A DNA stretch of 64,000 nt from positions 1-64,000 of the forward strand of contig VFIW01000147.1 of NCBI GenBank assembly GCA_006386115.1, read 5' to 3'. The stretch is from Globisporangium splendens. Its lineage: Eukaryota > Oomycota > Peronosporomycetes > Pythiales > Pythiaceae. Below, piece after piece: positions 27,893 to 39,800 of this stretch; the first letter of the stretch is position 1, and every line of letters begins with the position of its first letter. A program made the position numbers and the translations under genes. A model generated the notes under the pieces. The model was not told the DNA's origin, ran no database searches, and saw only the letters and a list, made by a program, of their open reading frames with translations.

Positions 27893-28232
27893 CGTGTGCC
27901 TGACCTTGAACTCGAGGTCAGGCTCTCATGCATATGTAACACTAATATATACAGTTATATGGAACTAGTCAGATAAAAATACAGGTGCAGGCAGGACACC
28001 TGGATAGGAAGAAAAATCGTAATCAGTTGAAGAAAAGGATAGGCATGCATGCAGGGAGGCTTAGACGTAGCGCTAGCGAACTAAGTCCTCCATTCAATTC
28101 ACTTTCCATTTTGCCATCAAGTCGCCACCTCCTCCTCCGATCCACGCCACCGTTCCCCGACTTTCGACCAATCAAGTTCCGACTTTCCGACTTTCGACCA
28201 ATCAGCGTTCAGAAGACCTCCGACTCGTTACA
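27893..28232 (+). repeat. 3' LTR of element 2A, second part
   Basis: Last 340 bp of the 2A 3' LTR, from CGTGTGCCTGACC to GTTACA, separated from its first 100 bp by element 2B. Confidence 0.9.
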
Positions 28233-28703
28233 TACAGCGTTGACGAGAGCAACTGTGCACACACTTTGGTGGGACAGAGCGGCAGCTTACAGTACAAAGT
28301 ATAACCGCCATGCCGTGCCTGCCGATCGCTTCGCTCGCGGCGGCAATGTGGCGGAAGAAATAGATTGCACGATCTGGCTGAGCATATGCTTCATGGGTTC
28401 GCTCGAGGGGTTCTCCGGGGGGCACCCCGCACTCTTCATGCTCTGGTGCTTCTCGACCTCCTCGTGGTGCGTTTGGCCCCTCCCTGCGAAATTCCTCGCT
28501 GTCAGGCTGGCAATATGTAGCTCTCCACCATGGCGCTACCACTGGGAGCATGGCCACCAGGGTGTGGCTCGTGGCACGCGGCGGATTGCACGTGAAGAAG
28601 GACGCGCCGAGGAGCTTGGTTTTGATGTCCTCATTTTCGTCCATCCGTTTTGCGCACTCGAGCAATTTCTTATTCGCGAATGATACAGTTTCACTGCAGG
28701 ACT
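28233..28703. other. Unassigned GC-rich segment
   Basis: 471 bp between the 2A LTR and the ABC fragment. Open on the minus strand (28228-28722, 164 codons) and partly on plus, but neither protein has a motif I recognise, and the minus ORF begins inside the ABC fragment. It could be a captured piece of another repeat. Confidence 0.35.
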
Positions 28704-29053
28704 TCCCGAACGGCTTTGACACGGACGTGGGCGACCGCGGCGCGCAGGTGTCGGGCGGTCAGAAGCAGCGCATCGCCATCGCGAGAGCCATCCTGCGCGA
28801 CCCGGAGGTGCTGCTGCTGGACGAAGCCACGAGTGCGCTGGACAACGAGAGCGAGCGCGTGGTGCAGGAGTCTCTGGACCGACTGCTGGCGTCCAAGCAG
28901 CGCACGACGATCATCGTGGCGCACCGGCTGTCGACGATCCGCAACGCGGACGTGATCGCCGTGACGCAGGACGGCGCGATCGTGGAGCAGGGCACGCACG
29001 ACGAGCTGATGCGCGTGCCTGGCGGGATCTACAAGTCGCTCGTGGCAGGATGA
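28704..29053 (+). pseudogene. Orphan ABC transporter NBD2 fragment
   Basis: From N/D-F-P-N-G-F-D to the stop: signature motif V-S-G-G-Q-K-Q-R, Walker [10 protein letters not shown]-loop and H-loop, but no Walker A and no membrane domain. DNA is nearly identical to the matching part of genes A, B and D; the end K-S-L-V-A resembles D most. It then stops early (A-G-stop). It cannot bind ATP productively alone. Such high identity next to an old relic (6340-6655) suggests recent duplication or gene conversion. Confidence 0.85.
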
Positions 29054-31668
29054 AACGAGTCCTAATCTCAGTTGTTCAGTGCGAGCCAATTGGTTAGCCG
29101 CACTTCGACTTTTTGAACATCATTTTAACCGATCAAGCGTTGGAATTTCTAAGAGTAGTGTGCAAACCGAGTTGTTTGGACAAATAATCCTGTTCAATTC
29201 ACGGCTGCTCACCGATCAAAATCAAATCAAAAAATGCAAGCCCTGTCAAACCTGAGAAAACAGTTCGCGCCAATTGGTCAGCCGCCCCAAGTCAACTGCC
29301 ATTTAATTACAGATTGGAACGCTCACGTCAATTTCAAAGTGTGGAGCGGCTTCTACATTTAATAGGCTTTCATTTCATGCACGTCTTGTGTGCATATCTC
29401 ATTGTTTCGACGAGTCATCGTGGGAAGACGCCCGCCACTCGCCGAGATCGAAACGAGGGGAGATTCGCTCCCTTTCTAGCGTGAAAACGAGCTGTAAAGG
29501 ACTTACCCAACGTACTAAAAGTCTACCAAAGTTTGTTTGCAACTTCCGACGTGATGCAACCACCAATGGAACTAAGTTTAAGCCCGGAAGAGTTAACGTA
29601 CAAGATGATCACGGGCGTCGCCGACTATTTGTGGAGGATGCGAGGACCAGCAGTAGCGCTAGACGGCTCTGTCTACCGCTGCAGCTCTCTGCTTCTGTCC
29701 CAACAACGCAGAGGCAGCTGCAGAACATCGATTTTTTCAGTACGATAAGTTTAACTAAACACACAAACTAATCCCTGAGTGCAAAAAGTTCAAAGAGTAT
29801 AGGCGAAAGAAATGTAACGAAAACGAACTGTGTGAAGCTAGTTATTTTCTTGAATGAAACGAAATCCAATTCCGGATGGGTCAGACATACTACAGCGATG
29901 TAGGTCGCCATGCATACGACGAAAAACAAAGCTTCTTTGGTCGTCACAGCAGGTGTGGGTCTGTGATGGTATGGGGATGTTTTTGTCGATTGGATCTGGC
30001 GATTGACGTTTAGTTCGAGTGGTCGAAGTCAGATAGCTACTGCTACGTGTTAGGAGACGATTTGTTCTCTTTAGGCAACCAATTCTACGGCTTATGTTTT
30101 TGTATTTTAGCAAGACAGGGCGTTGATCCGTCGCGTCATGAGCGAGACGGGGTGACTGTGATGAGCCGTCGTACACTGCCCCTGGTTCAATTGATTGATG
30201 ACCTATGGAGAATACTTGCGCGGGCTGGTTATAGCAGAGCACGTCAAACTGTGGACGTGCGTGACCTGAAATTGGTCCTACATACGAATGCATACGAATA
30301 GAACAAAGGTCGAGCTTGAGTACTTCAACAAGTGCTGAAATCAATTGCAAACCGCTCCTTTCATTTTGTAGAGCACTCGGAGCGATACTCTACCCCATAG
30401 CAAGCAGGTGGAGACTGATAACCACTCTAAAACAGAGCTTTTACTTAGTGCGGCTGACCAATTGGCGCGCACTGTGCGTAGCTAAGCATTTGGAGCTGTT
30501 GGCGATTCGGTTTTTAGTGAAAATATCTTTCTGTTACTTTGTCAAGTGGGTCCAATCCTGACCCCTTTATCATGTGGGTCTATTATGGGTCACTCTTTTT
30601 TTTACTGTGGGCACCAACACTCTGGTGGAGTCTGCGATTAATAGACACCGTGCAGTTTGCTAAAGTCGAGCATTTCTGAGAACCTGTTTACAGTATTTAT
30701 TCTTGTATTTACGCAGTTTGTGCCTGCAATTAGCCATTTAAGAACCTCTTTATAAGGGACACTTTTTACAGAATGAAGAAAAAACATCCCCACGATTGGT
30801 GGAGAATCCACGTTTCGTTGATCGCAAAAACGAGTGCGTGGCGTTGTGGGAGCGTATCCTTCTACAGACAAACAAGAGGAACGTGTGGCGCATGGAATCT
30901 GGAGGCTGTCCTATTGCCATTTACATCCAACATAATCGATTCTCCAGTCGAAGCAGCCTGGTAGACTCCGAGTCGTGAGACTGTCTGTATCTTTATAAGG
31001 TGAGGTATATTTAGGTTCATCGTCGTGACCTACAATATAGTCGTGAGACTGTACTTCTGCTGCTCAAGCACTCATTGTGATTCTGGCTATTTGTCGACGG
31101 ACTTATAGTGTCTTGAACGCCAAGTCTTACATTTTCAGGCTGCAGAATTTCTAAGAGAGGAACTGAAGCAACAGCAAAGCCAACGTGGACGATGAGGCTA
31201 CCGACTTGATAAAATACGTTTAACTTTAGTGAGAGAAATACTTGCAGTGCGCAGTGTAAAGGGTCAGTGCGGCGGACCTGGCGGTTGCAGAAATCCAAAG
31301 AGAATAACTAAAGCAATAACAATAATGCCAATGCCGAATCGATTTGACGCCATTGGACTCGACTGCGTCGTTGGTTATTATTGTCGAGAGAGCCGAACAG
31401 AGAACAAATGTTTCGTAGCCTGCTGGCAGTGTAAAACCCCAAAAGGAAGGTTTAAACCATCAAAAAGAATGACTCCAAGCAAAACCTTGAAGGGAGGTGC
31501 CTCTGTACTCGAGTTGCAGACAACATCGCATGACAGCAGAGTGATTGTTGATGCTTCGATTGTTTAGTCGCCGTCAACTTGCATAAACGACAGCAACGGC
31601 CAATGATGCAGCCCGACGAACCGTAAAGAAAAAGGGAAGAAGAGGAGGAGGAGGGGACGCACCGCAGC
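29054..31668. other. Intergenic region, no gene supported
   Basis: About 2.6 kb of mixed composition. Short ORFs (for example 29388-29771, 29838-30350, 30047-30301) show no motifs, signal peptide or similarity to other parts of the window. The last few hundred bases should hold the promoter of gene A; I found no clear initiator there. Confidence 0.5.
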
Positions 31669-31788
31669 ATGGAAGACGCCCGCCAGCAGCACTCACTCTC
31701 CAATTTGCTCTCGACTGGCACCACCACCACGATCACCAACACTCACACGCGGCGCCATCACAAACACTCTCGCGCTCACGACCACACG

Positions 31789-34700
31789 ATGACGGACAAG
31801 AAGACCGATCCGGGTGACAACTACGTGGCGATCGAGACGCCTACGCAGAATCGTCTCGAAGTCGACTTTGCGTATGTCGACCATCCCGTGGGCGAGTCAG
31901 CCTCCAAGCAGAAATCGACCACCGATGGCAAGCTCGTGCCCATGACGGAGCTCTTCGCATATGCTGACAAGACAGACAAGTGGCTCATCGCGTGCGGTAC
32001 CATCGGTGGTCTTGCTGCGGGTGTAGCTGAGCCCATTCAACTCGTGCTCTTCGGTGACGTACTCAACTCGTTCAACCCAGTCGAGACGCCGGATCCTTCC
32101 ACGATGCGGGACAATATCAACACCACCGCGCTCAACTTTGTGTTTGTGGGGATCGCCGTGTTCATTGCCGGCTTTGTCCAAGTGGCGTGCTGGTCCGTGA
32201 CCGCGTCGCGTCAGGCGAAGCGCATCCGAGGCGAGTACGTGAGCGCGATTATCACCAAGGAGATCGGCTGGTTTGACGTGAACGAACCCATGCAACTCTC
32301 CACGAGAGTGGCTGACGCGACGGTCACCATCCAGGAAGGCATGGGCAGCAAGGTGGGCGATGGTCTGCGTTTCTTCTCGATGGGCGTGTCTGGAGTTGTG
32401 ATCGGCTTTGTCAAAGGCTGGGAGCTCACGCTGGTGCTGCTTGCGCTCACCCCATTCATCGCGTTCACGGCGTACTTGTCGACGAAGGTTCTATCTTCGG
32501 CGACGCAGTCGGGGATCGAGTCGTACGGCAAGGCTGGTGCCATCGCGCAGGAGTCTCTGAGTAACATTCGCACGGTGCACATGTTCAACTCGATTCAACA
32601 TTTCATCCAGAAGTACGACGAAGCGCTTGGCCTCTCCACCAAAGCCGGGATCAAGAAGGGATTCGCGGTCGGATGGGGGACGGGTCTTCTGTTTTTCACT
32701 ATGTTTTGTACCTATGCGATCGGCATGTACTTTGGAGCGTGGAAGATCGCGAATGATCAACTTGGTGGCAATCACTGTACTGGGAGCGGGTGCTACGACG
32801 GTGGCAAAGTGCTGGTCGTGTTCTTTTCGGTCATTACAGCTGCGATGGGGATGGGTCAAGCTGGTCCCTGTGTCCAAGCTATCTTCTCCGCTCGCGCCGC
32901 AGCCTACGACGTGTTTGAAGTCATCAAGCGCAAATCTCTCATCGATCCGCTGAGTGACGACGGCAAGAAGTTGACAAGCGTGGCTGGTGAGATCGAGATC
33001 GACAGCGTATCGTTCGCCTATCCCAGTCGTCCTGAAGTGATGGTGTGCAAGAACTACTCACTCAACATCAAGGCAGGCGAGACCGTGGCTCTTGTTGGTC
33101 CAAGTGGTAGTGGCAAGAGCACGATCGTGTCGCTGCTCGAGCGATTCTACGATCCGCTGAGTGGCTCCGTGAAGGTCGATGGCGTCGATGTCCGAGAGCT
33201 GAACGTGAAGTGGTTGCGCGAGCAAGTGGGTCTCGTTGGCCAGGAGCCGTCGCTCTTCGCGACGTCCATCATGGAGAACATCCGCTACGGAGCACCGTCG
33301 GCCACGGACGACCAAGTGATCGAAGCCGCCAAGATGGCCAACGCGTACAACTTCATCAAGGAGTTCCCTCAGGGGTTCAACACGGAAGTGGGCGAGCGTG
33401 GCACTCAGCTGTCGGGCGGTCAGAAGCAGCGCATCGCCATCGCTCGAGCCATTATCAAGAACCCGCCGATCCTGTTGCTGGATGAAGCCACGAGTGCGCT
33501 TGATACGGAGAGCGAGCGCATCGTGCAGGAATCGCTGGATAGTCTGCTGGCGGCGTCCAAGCGCACGACCATCATCGTGGCGCATCGCCTGTCGACGATT
33601 CGTAATGCGGACCGCATCGCTGTGCACAGTGGCGGGTCGATTGTGGAGATTGGTTCGCACGACGAGCTGATGGGTCTTCCAAATGGTCACTACCGGATGC
33701 TCGTGGAAGCGCAGAATCGGTCGCAGAATGAGGAAAAGAAGCAAGCTGCTGAGGATATGGAACATGCAAATGCTGACTCCGCTGCGTTGGATGTTGGACA
33801 GCGCCTCTCGGTGTCGCTGTCGAAGCGCAGTCTGAGCAAACTGAGTCTGCACGACAACTCGAAACCGTTCGAAGATGATGATGCGAGCGAAGAGGGCGCT
33901 GATGCCTTGGCGCCTAACGTGTCCATGACCCGTCTTTGGAAATTGAGTCTGCCTGAATGGAGATTCCTGTTGTTTGGGAGCCTTGGTGCTGTCGTGAATG
34001 CGTCCATCTACCCTGTCTGGGGCATCCTGTTGTCGAAAATGACTGTCCTGTTTTTCCAGTATCAGAAAACAAGACACGAGATGTTAAAGGACGCCACCTA
34101 TTGGTCGATTGGCTTTCTCGGACTTGGGACCGCGTTCGGACTCTCGATTATCATCCAGAACGTTGGATTTGCAGTTGTGTCACAGAAACTGGTGTCCCGC
34201 GTTCGTCTGACGACGTTCAGCGCGATGCTTCGCCAAGAAGTCGGTTGGTTTGACTTGGACGAGAACGCATCTGGTGCGCTGGTCTCGCGACTGGCGACGG
34301 ACTCGGCGATCTTGCAAGCTGTCACGTCGGACAAACTGAACCAAGGACTCGTGAACGTTACGACTATGGGGATTAGTCTGGGCATTTCGTTCTATTACAG
34401 TTGGCAAATGACACTTGCGATGCTGGCAACGTCACCGATCATGATTTTCGGGTCCTATATGGAAGCCAAGCAGATGAGTGGTGCCATGAACAAAAAGAAG
34501 AACAACGCCGCGGACACGGCAGCAGGCTCTCTCCTCGCTGAAGCAATTGGCTCCATCCGGACGGTTGCGTCGTTCAGTATGGAGAAAGCAGTGAATACGA
34601 CATACGTGACTTTTCTGGGCGAGTCCAAAAGCGCTGACATTTCAACGGGGATTATTGCGGGCGTTTCCTTTGGATTCGCACAGGGAGCGATCTTCCTCAA

Positions 34701-35688
34701 CATGTCATTTCTCTTTTGGATTGGTGGCCAATGGGTGTCGAAGAATGTAATCACGTTTCAAGATATGTTTATGGTCATTATGGTGATCATGTTGAGTACC
34801 TTCGCGGTGGGAATGGCGGCCCAAAACAAAACAGCAAGCGCCAAAGCCAAGCTCGCAGCCAACCGTGTGTTCAAGATCATCGACCGCGTGCCAGAAATCG
34901 ACTCCACGTCGTCCACTGGCATTGTGCTTCCTCACGTCAACGGCGACATCGAGTTCAAGAACCTGACGTTCACCTACCCGTCTCGTCCCGACGCACAGAT
35001 CTACAAGAACTACAGCCTCAAGATCGCGCGCGGACAAACCGTGGCGCTCGTGGGTGCGAGTGGAAGCGGCAAGAGTACGGCCATCTCGCTCCTCGAGCGC
35101 TTCTACGACCCCACTTCCGGCACCGTCACGCTCGACGGCACTGACCTGCGCGACCTCAGCTTGCCGTGGGTGCGCGAGCGCATCTCGCTGGTGAGCCAGG
35201 AGCCCGTGCTGTTCGCCGGCACGATCGCCGAGAACATCGCCATGGGCAAACCAGGTGCCACTCGTGAGGAGGTGATGGACGCGGCCAAGAAAGCCAACGC
35301 GTTCGACTTTATCAACAACTTCCCGAACGGCTTTGACACGGACGTGGGCGACCGCGGCGCGCAGGTGTCGGGCGGTCAGAAGCAGCGCATCGCCATCGCG
35401 AGAGCCATCCTGCGCGACCCGGAGGTGCTGCTGCTGGACGAAGCCACGAGTGCGCTGGACAACGAGAGCGAGCGCGTGGTGCAGGAGTCTCTGGACCGAC
35501 TGCTGGCGTCCAAACAGCGCACGACGATCATCGTGGCGCACCGGCTGTCGACGATCCGCAACGCGGACGTGATCGCCGTGACGCAGGACGGCGCGATCGT
35601 GGAGCAGGGCACGCACGACGAGCTGATGCGCGTGCCTGGCGGGATCTACAAGGCACTCGTGTCGAGGCAAGTGACTGGTTCCGAGTAA
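31789..35688 (+). CDS. ABC transporter A, ABCB/P-glycoprotein type (full transporter)
   Basis: 1299 residues with layout TMD1-NBD1-TMD2-NBD2. ATP-driven export of lipophilic compounds across the plasma membrane is the family role; the substrate is unknown. NBD1 has Walker A GPSGSGKST (~437), signature LSGGQKQR and Walker [16 protein letters not shown]2 has GASGSGKST (~1089), VSGGQKQR and [12 protein letters not shown]. Both catalytic glutamates and H-loops are present, so both sites look active. Each TMD shows six hydrophobic helices. The frame is open to an earlier ATG at 31669 (His/Thr-rich extension), but I prefer M-T-D-K-K at 31789 because it aligns with the starts of B and D. The linker (N-E-E-K-K-Q-A-A-E-D) is shared only with gene C. 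No intron seen. Confidence 0.92.
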   Translation: MTDKKTDPGDNYVAIETPTQNRLEVDFAYVDHPVGESASKQKSTTDGKLVPMTELFAYADKTDKWLIACGTIGGLAAGVAEPIQLVLFGDVLNSFNPVETPDPSTMRDNINTTALNFVFVGIAVFIAGFVQVACWSVTASRQAKRIRGEYVSAIITKEIGWFDVNEPMQLSTRVADATVTIQEGMGSKVGDGLRFFSMGVSGVVIGFVKGWELTLVLLALTPFIAFTAYLSTKVLSSATQSGIESYGKAGAIAQESLSNIRTVHMFNSIQHFIQKYDEALGLSTKAGIKKGFAVGWGTGLLFFTMFCTYAIGMYFGAWKIANDQLGGNHCTGSGCYDGGKVLVVFFSVITAAMGMGQAGPCVQAIFSARAAAYDVFEVIKRKSLIDPLSDDGKKLTSVAGEIEIDSVSFAYPSRPEVMVCKNYSLNIKAGETVALVGPSGSGKSTIVSLLERFYDPLSGSVKVDGVDVRELNVKWLREQVGLVGQEPSLFATSIMENIRYGAPSATDDQVIEAAKMANAYNFIKEFPQGFNTEVGERGTQLSGGQKQRIAIARAIIKNPPILLLDEATSALDTESERIVQESLDSLLAASKRTTIIVAHRLSTIRNADRIAVHSGGSIVEIGSHDELMGLPNGHYRMLVEAQNRSQNEEKKQAAEDMEHANADSAALDVGQRLSVSLSKRSLSKLSLHDNSKPFEDDDASEEGADALAPNVSMTRLWKLSLPEWRFLLFGSLGAVVNASIYPVWGILLSKMTVLFFQYQKTRHEMLKDATYWSIGFLGLGTAFGLSIIIQNVGFAVVSQKLVSRVRLTTFSAMLRQEVGWFDLDENASGALVSRLATDSAILQAVTSDKLNQGLVNVTTMGISLGISFYYSWQMTLAMLATSPIMIFGSYMEAKQMSGAMNKKKNNAADTAAGSLLAEAIGSIRTVASFSMEKAVNTTYVTFLGESKSADISTGIIAGVSFGFAQGAIFLNMSFLFWIGGQWVSKNVITFQDMFMVIMVIMLSTFAVGMAAQNKTASAKAKLAANRVFKIIDRVPEIDSTSSTGIVLPHVNGDIEFKNLTFTYPSRPDAQIYKNYSLKIARGQTVALVGASGSGKSTAISLLERFYDPTSGTVTLDGTDLRDLSLPWVRERISLVSQEPVLFAGTIAENIAMGKPGATREEVMDAAKKANAFDFINNFPNGFDTDVGDRGAQVSGGQKQRIAIARAILRDPEVLLLDEATSALDNESERVVQESLDRLLASKQRTTIIVAHRLSTIRNADVIAVTQDGAIVEQGTHDELMRVPGGIYKALVSRQVTGSE

Positions 35689-36894
35689 GTGGTGTGTTGG
35701 GAATAGATCCACTTGATATCAATTTGTTGCGTAAAAAGTTGAATCATATGTGCAGGTAAGTTTCCGCTGCATGTTTTTCTTACCAACAAGACAGAGTATC
35801 CAGAGTGCGCTGATGATTCCAGACATATCTCCGTTTTCTGCTATGTTGAGGTCTTGGTTGATGTCGCGAGCTTTTATGTTGTCCATATTGCGCAAGATTT
35901 CCCTCTTTCCAGTAACACATCCACATAGAAACACATTCGCCGACTGCGCGAAAAATCAAACTCGTCGTGTTCCAAATATTCTTCGCTTGGATGAGCGTGC
36001 AAATGCAGCACCCTGTCATAGCCGTTAGCAGCACAGCAGAGTCTCTTTCTCTTGAAGGGTAGCCCCTCCGAGTGGTTCTCGTGCAGCCTCTTCGTCACAG
36101 CAAGCGAACCTCCATTGTCCATATCTTCTACAATGCAGTGTGTAGAAAGGTTTTCGTGGTGCCGATTGATGACCTCGAGGCAGTTATTCATTGCAGCTCC
36201 ATCCGTCGCAACAAAGCGCTTCCTTCAGTACGGCGCTCATGCAGATGTCCAAATGTTGCAGCGCCGTTCATCGTCATCCACATGCATCGTTCGCAGTGAT
36301 ATATGTACAGTTACTTCACGATGTGCAAGTGACCAGTTTTGGCATTGCATCGCTTGTGCAGCCTTCCTTACTACGTATTATGGGGCGCATTTTGAGGTTT
36401 CCCGCGCACTGCTTCCAATATCGCTTTGGTAGCAAACCCAGTCGGACATTGCTCATTACAAACCCAGTTGACTGTCTTCAGACTACACTGCAAACAAGAG
36501 CACTTTTCCATACTGAAACCCTTTGAATTGCCGACACACGTGCTGCCAGTCGTCCCAGCAGGTCAAGTTGATTCGCGTCGCATGATCGTAGGTAATCGCT
36601 GATGCGTCCGAGTTGCGGTTGCGTGATGCGCAGGCACACTAACTGCGGACGCAAATCGAGGCAGAACTTGCTCTTCTCAGGGTCATCTTGTCGAGGACGC
36701 GATACTTCAGTCGGAGTGTTCATCTGGTGAAATCCAATACATTAGAAAGAACGTCCACGTGTCAACTTTACAACACACAGAAAAATCCAATTAGACCACG
36801 CAAAGTGGACACATTGTCAATTTAGCAAATCAACTTGGACGAATATGAAATGGACAGTCTGCACTGGAAAACAAGAGATTTACCTCTGATGACC
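35689..36894. other. Intergenic region between convergent genes A and B, with decayed ORFs
   Basis: 1.2 kb between the 3' ends of A and B. Minus-strand pieces 36723-36478 (81 codons) and 36191-35874 (105 codons, His/Cys-rich) are in different frames and look like a broken coding sequence, but I cannot name the family. Confidence 0.4.
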
Positions 36895-39800
36895 TTAAAG
36901 GCTATTCATTTGTCTCGCCACGAGTGCCTTGTAGATCCCGCCAGGCACGCGCATCAGCTCGTCGTGCGTGCCCTGCTCCACGATCGCGCCGTCCTGCGTC
37001 ACGGCGATCACGTCCGCGTTGCGGATCGTCGACAGCCGGTGCGCCACGATGATCGTCGTGCGCTGTTTGGACGCCAGCAGTCGGTCCAGAGACTCCTGCA
37101 CCACGCGCTCGCTCTCGTTGTCCAGCGCACTCGTGGCTTCGTCCAGCAGCAGCACCTCCGGGTCGCGCAGGATGGCTCTCGCGATGGCGATGCGCTGCTT
37201 CTGACCGCCCGACACCTGCGCGCCGCGGTCGCCCACGTCCGTGTCAAAGCCGTTCGGGAAGTTGTTGATGAAGTCGAACGCGTTGGCTTTCTTGGCCGCG
37301 TCCATCACCTCCTCACGAGTGACACCTGGTTTACCCATGGCGATATTCTCGGCGATCGTGCCGGCAAACAGCACGGGCTCCTGGCTCACCAGTGAGATGC
37401 GCTCGCGCACCCACGGCAAGCTGAGGTCGCGTAGATCAGTGCCGTCGAGCGTGATGGTGCCGGAAGTGGGGTCGTAGAAGCGCTCGAGGAGCGAGATGGC
37501 CGTGCTCTTGCCGCTTCCACTCGCACCCACGAGCGCCACGGTTTGTCCGCGCGCGATCTTGAGGCTGTAGTTCTTGTAGATCTGTGTGTCGGGACGAGAC
37601 GGGTAGGTGAACGTCAGGTTCTTGAACTCGATGTCGCCGTTGACGTGAGGAAGCACAATGCCAGTGGACGACGTGGAGTCGATTTCTGGCACGCGGTCGA
37701 TGATCTTGAACACACGGTTGGCAGCCTTTTTCACCTTTGCTGCGTCAGTTGCACCTTGTGCAGCCATTCCCACCGCAAATGTACTCATCATGATCACCAA
37801 GATGACCATGAACATGTCTTGAAAAGTGATTACATTCTTCGACACCCACTTGCCACCAAGCCAGAAGAGAAACGCCATATTCAAAAGTATCACGCCTTGT
37901 GAGAAACCAAACGCCAGACCACCCACAATGCCCACCTTGGTGTCGGCTTGCTTCGACTCGTCCAGATACCCGACATACACAGTGTTCAGCGCCTTCTCCA
38001 TGCTGAACGACGCGACTGTGCGAATGGAGCCGATGGCTTCAGAAAGGATCGATCCAGCAGCCGTATCAGCATCGTTGTTCTTCTTATTGTTAATGGTGCC
38101 GCTCATTTGTTGGGTTTGTATGTACGAGGAGAAGATCAGGATCGGTGAGGTTCCAAGAAGAGCGAGCGTCATCTGCCAGCTGTAGTAAAACGCGATCGCG
38201 AAAGCAATACCGAGTGTTGTAAGGTTCACGAGACCCTGGTTCAGAGTGTCCGAAGTCATGGCTTGCAACGTGGCGGAATCCGTTGCCAGACGAGACACCA
38301 GCGCTCCAGACGAGTTTTCATCCAAGTCAAACCAGCCTACCTCCTGTCGAAGCATCGCACTGAACGCCGCCAAACGGACACGAGACACCAGCTTCTGCGA
38401 CGCCACGCCGAATCCGTAGTGCTGCATCACGATCGATAGCCCGAACACAATACCCAAACCGATGAATCCAAGCGACCAGTACCGCGCATCCACCAGCATC
38501 TCATGCTTCGTCTTCGAGTACTGAAAGAACAGCACTGTCATCTTCGTCAGCATCACACCCCAAACTGGGAACACAGATGCGTTCACGATAGCGCCGAAGC
38601 CGCCCATGACCATGAACTTCCACTCTGGCAGAGTCATCTTCCAGAGACGAGAGATCGGAACTTGTGGCGCATTCTCGTCGTCACCGTCACTGTCCTCAGT
38701 ATCCACGTCGCCCTTGTCGTGAACGCTGACTTTGCTCACCGACCGCTTCATCTGAATCAAGGAGCTGGAACGCTGGCGGTCGGTACTGGCTGACGCAGTT
38801 GCGCTCACATAGTGGTCGAATTCTTCGTCTAGCTCGCCACGCTGCGACCGATTCTGCGCTTCCACGAGCATCCGGTAGTGACCATTTGGAAGACCCATCA
38901 GCTCGTCGTGCGAACCAATCTCCACAATCGACCCGCCACTGTGCACAGCGATGCGGTCCGCATTACGAATCGTCGACAGGCGATGCGCCACGATGATGGT
39001 CGTGCGCTTGGACGCCGCCAGCAGACTATCCAGCGATTCCTGCACGATGCGCTCGCTCTCCGTATCAAGCGCACTCGTGGCTTCATCCAGCAACAGGATC
39101 GGCGGGTTCTTGATAATGGCTCGAGCGATGGCGATGCGCTGCTTCTGACCGCCCGACAGCTGAGTGCCACGCTCGCCCACTTCCGTGTTGAACCCCTGAG
39201 GGAACTCCTTGATGAAGTTGTACGCGTTGGCCATCTTGGCGGCTTCGATCACTTGGTCGTCCGTGGCCGACGGTGCTCCGTAGCGGATGTTCTCCATGAT
39301 GGACGTCGCGAAGAGCGACGGCTCCTGGCCAACGAGACCCACTTGCTCGCGCAACCACTTCACGTTCAGCTCTCGGACATCGACGCCATCGACCTTCACG
39401 GAGCCACTCAGCGGATCGTAGAATCGCTCGAGCAGCGACACGATCGTGCTCTTGCCACTACCACTTGGACCAACAAGAGCCACGGTCTCGCCTGCCTTGA
39501 TGTTGAGTGAGTAGTTCTTGCACACCATCACTTCAGGACGACTGGGATAGGCGAACGATACGCTGTCGATCTCGATCTCACCAGCCACGCTTGTCAACTT
39601 CTTGCCGTCGTCACTCAGCGGATCGATGAGAGATTTGCGCTTGATGACATCAAACACGTTATACGCAGCGGCGCGAGCCGAGAAGATTGCTTGCGCGCTT
39701 GGACCAGCTTGACCGAGAGCCATCGCACCCATGATAACCGCAAAGAACACCGTCAGAACTCGTCCACCGTCATAACAGCCACTCCCAACGCAGTTGTTTC

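Larger units (their letters stand above)
7468..28232 (+). mobile_element. Ty3/gypsy element 2A (own sequence 7468-13582 and 27893-28232)
   Basis: 5' LTR 7468-7906, primer-binding site, leader with a small ORF, one continuous gag-pol ORF, and a 3' LTR split at a TGTAA duplication by element 2B (13583-27887). Rejoining 13483-13582 with 27893-28232 gives 440 bp, against 439 bp for the 5' LTR. The halves differ at a few sites (four differences in the first 100 bp), so it is fairly young. Flanks are ACAGT on the left and TACAG on the right, so there is no perfect 5-bp target duplication. All coding domains are open; this copy could supply proteins to the family. Confidence 0.9.

Noticed and set aside
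27985..28683. Plus-strand ORF of 232 codons
   Set aside because: It begins inside the 2A LTR and continues into unassigned sequence; the same LTR-encoded start occurs in every LTR copy. It is a read-through frame.
31669..31788. N-terminal extension of gene A to the earlier ATG
   Set aside because: Low-complexity His/Thr/Ser stretch without counterpart in B or D; the 31789 start aligns with the paralogs. It cannot be excluded fully.
34705..35712. Minus-strand ORF of 335 codons opposite gene A
   Set aside because: Mirror frame of the GC-rich NBD2. The same Arg/His-rich shadow appears opposite every NBD in the cluster (for example 33058-34077 and 59097-60101), as expected from codon bias.
35719..36723. 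Host or transposon zinc-finger gene between A and B
   Set aside because: His/Cys-rich pieces exist in different frames, but no motif order convinced me; kept only as an unassigned region.
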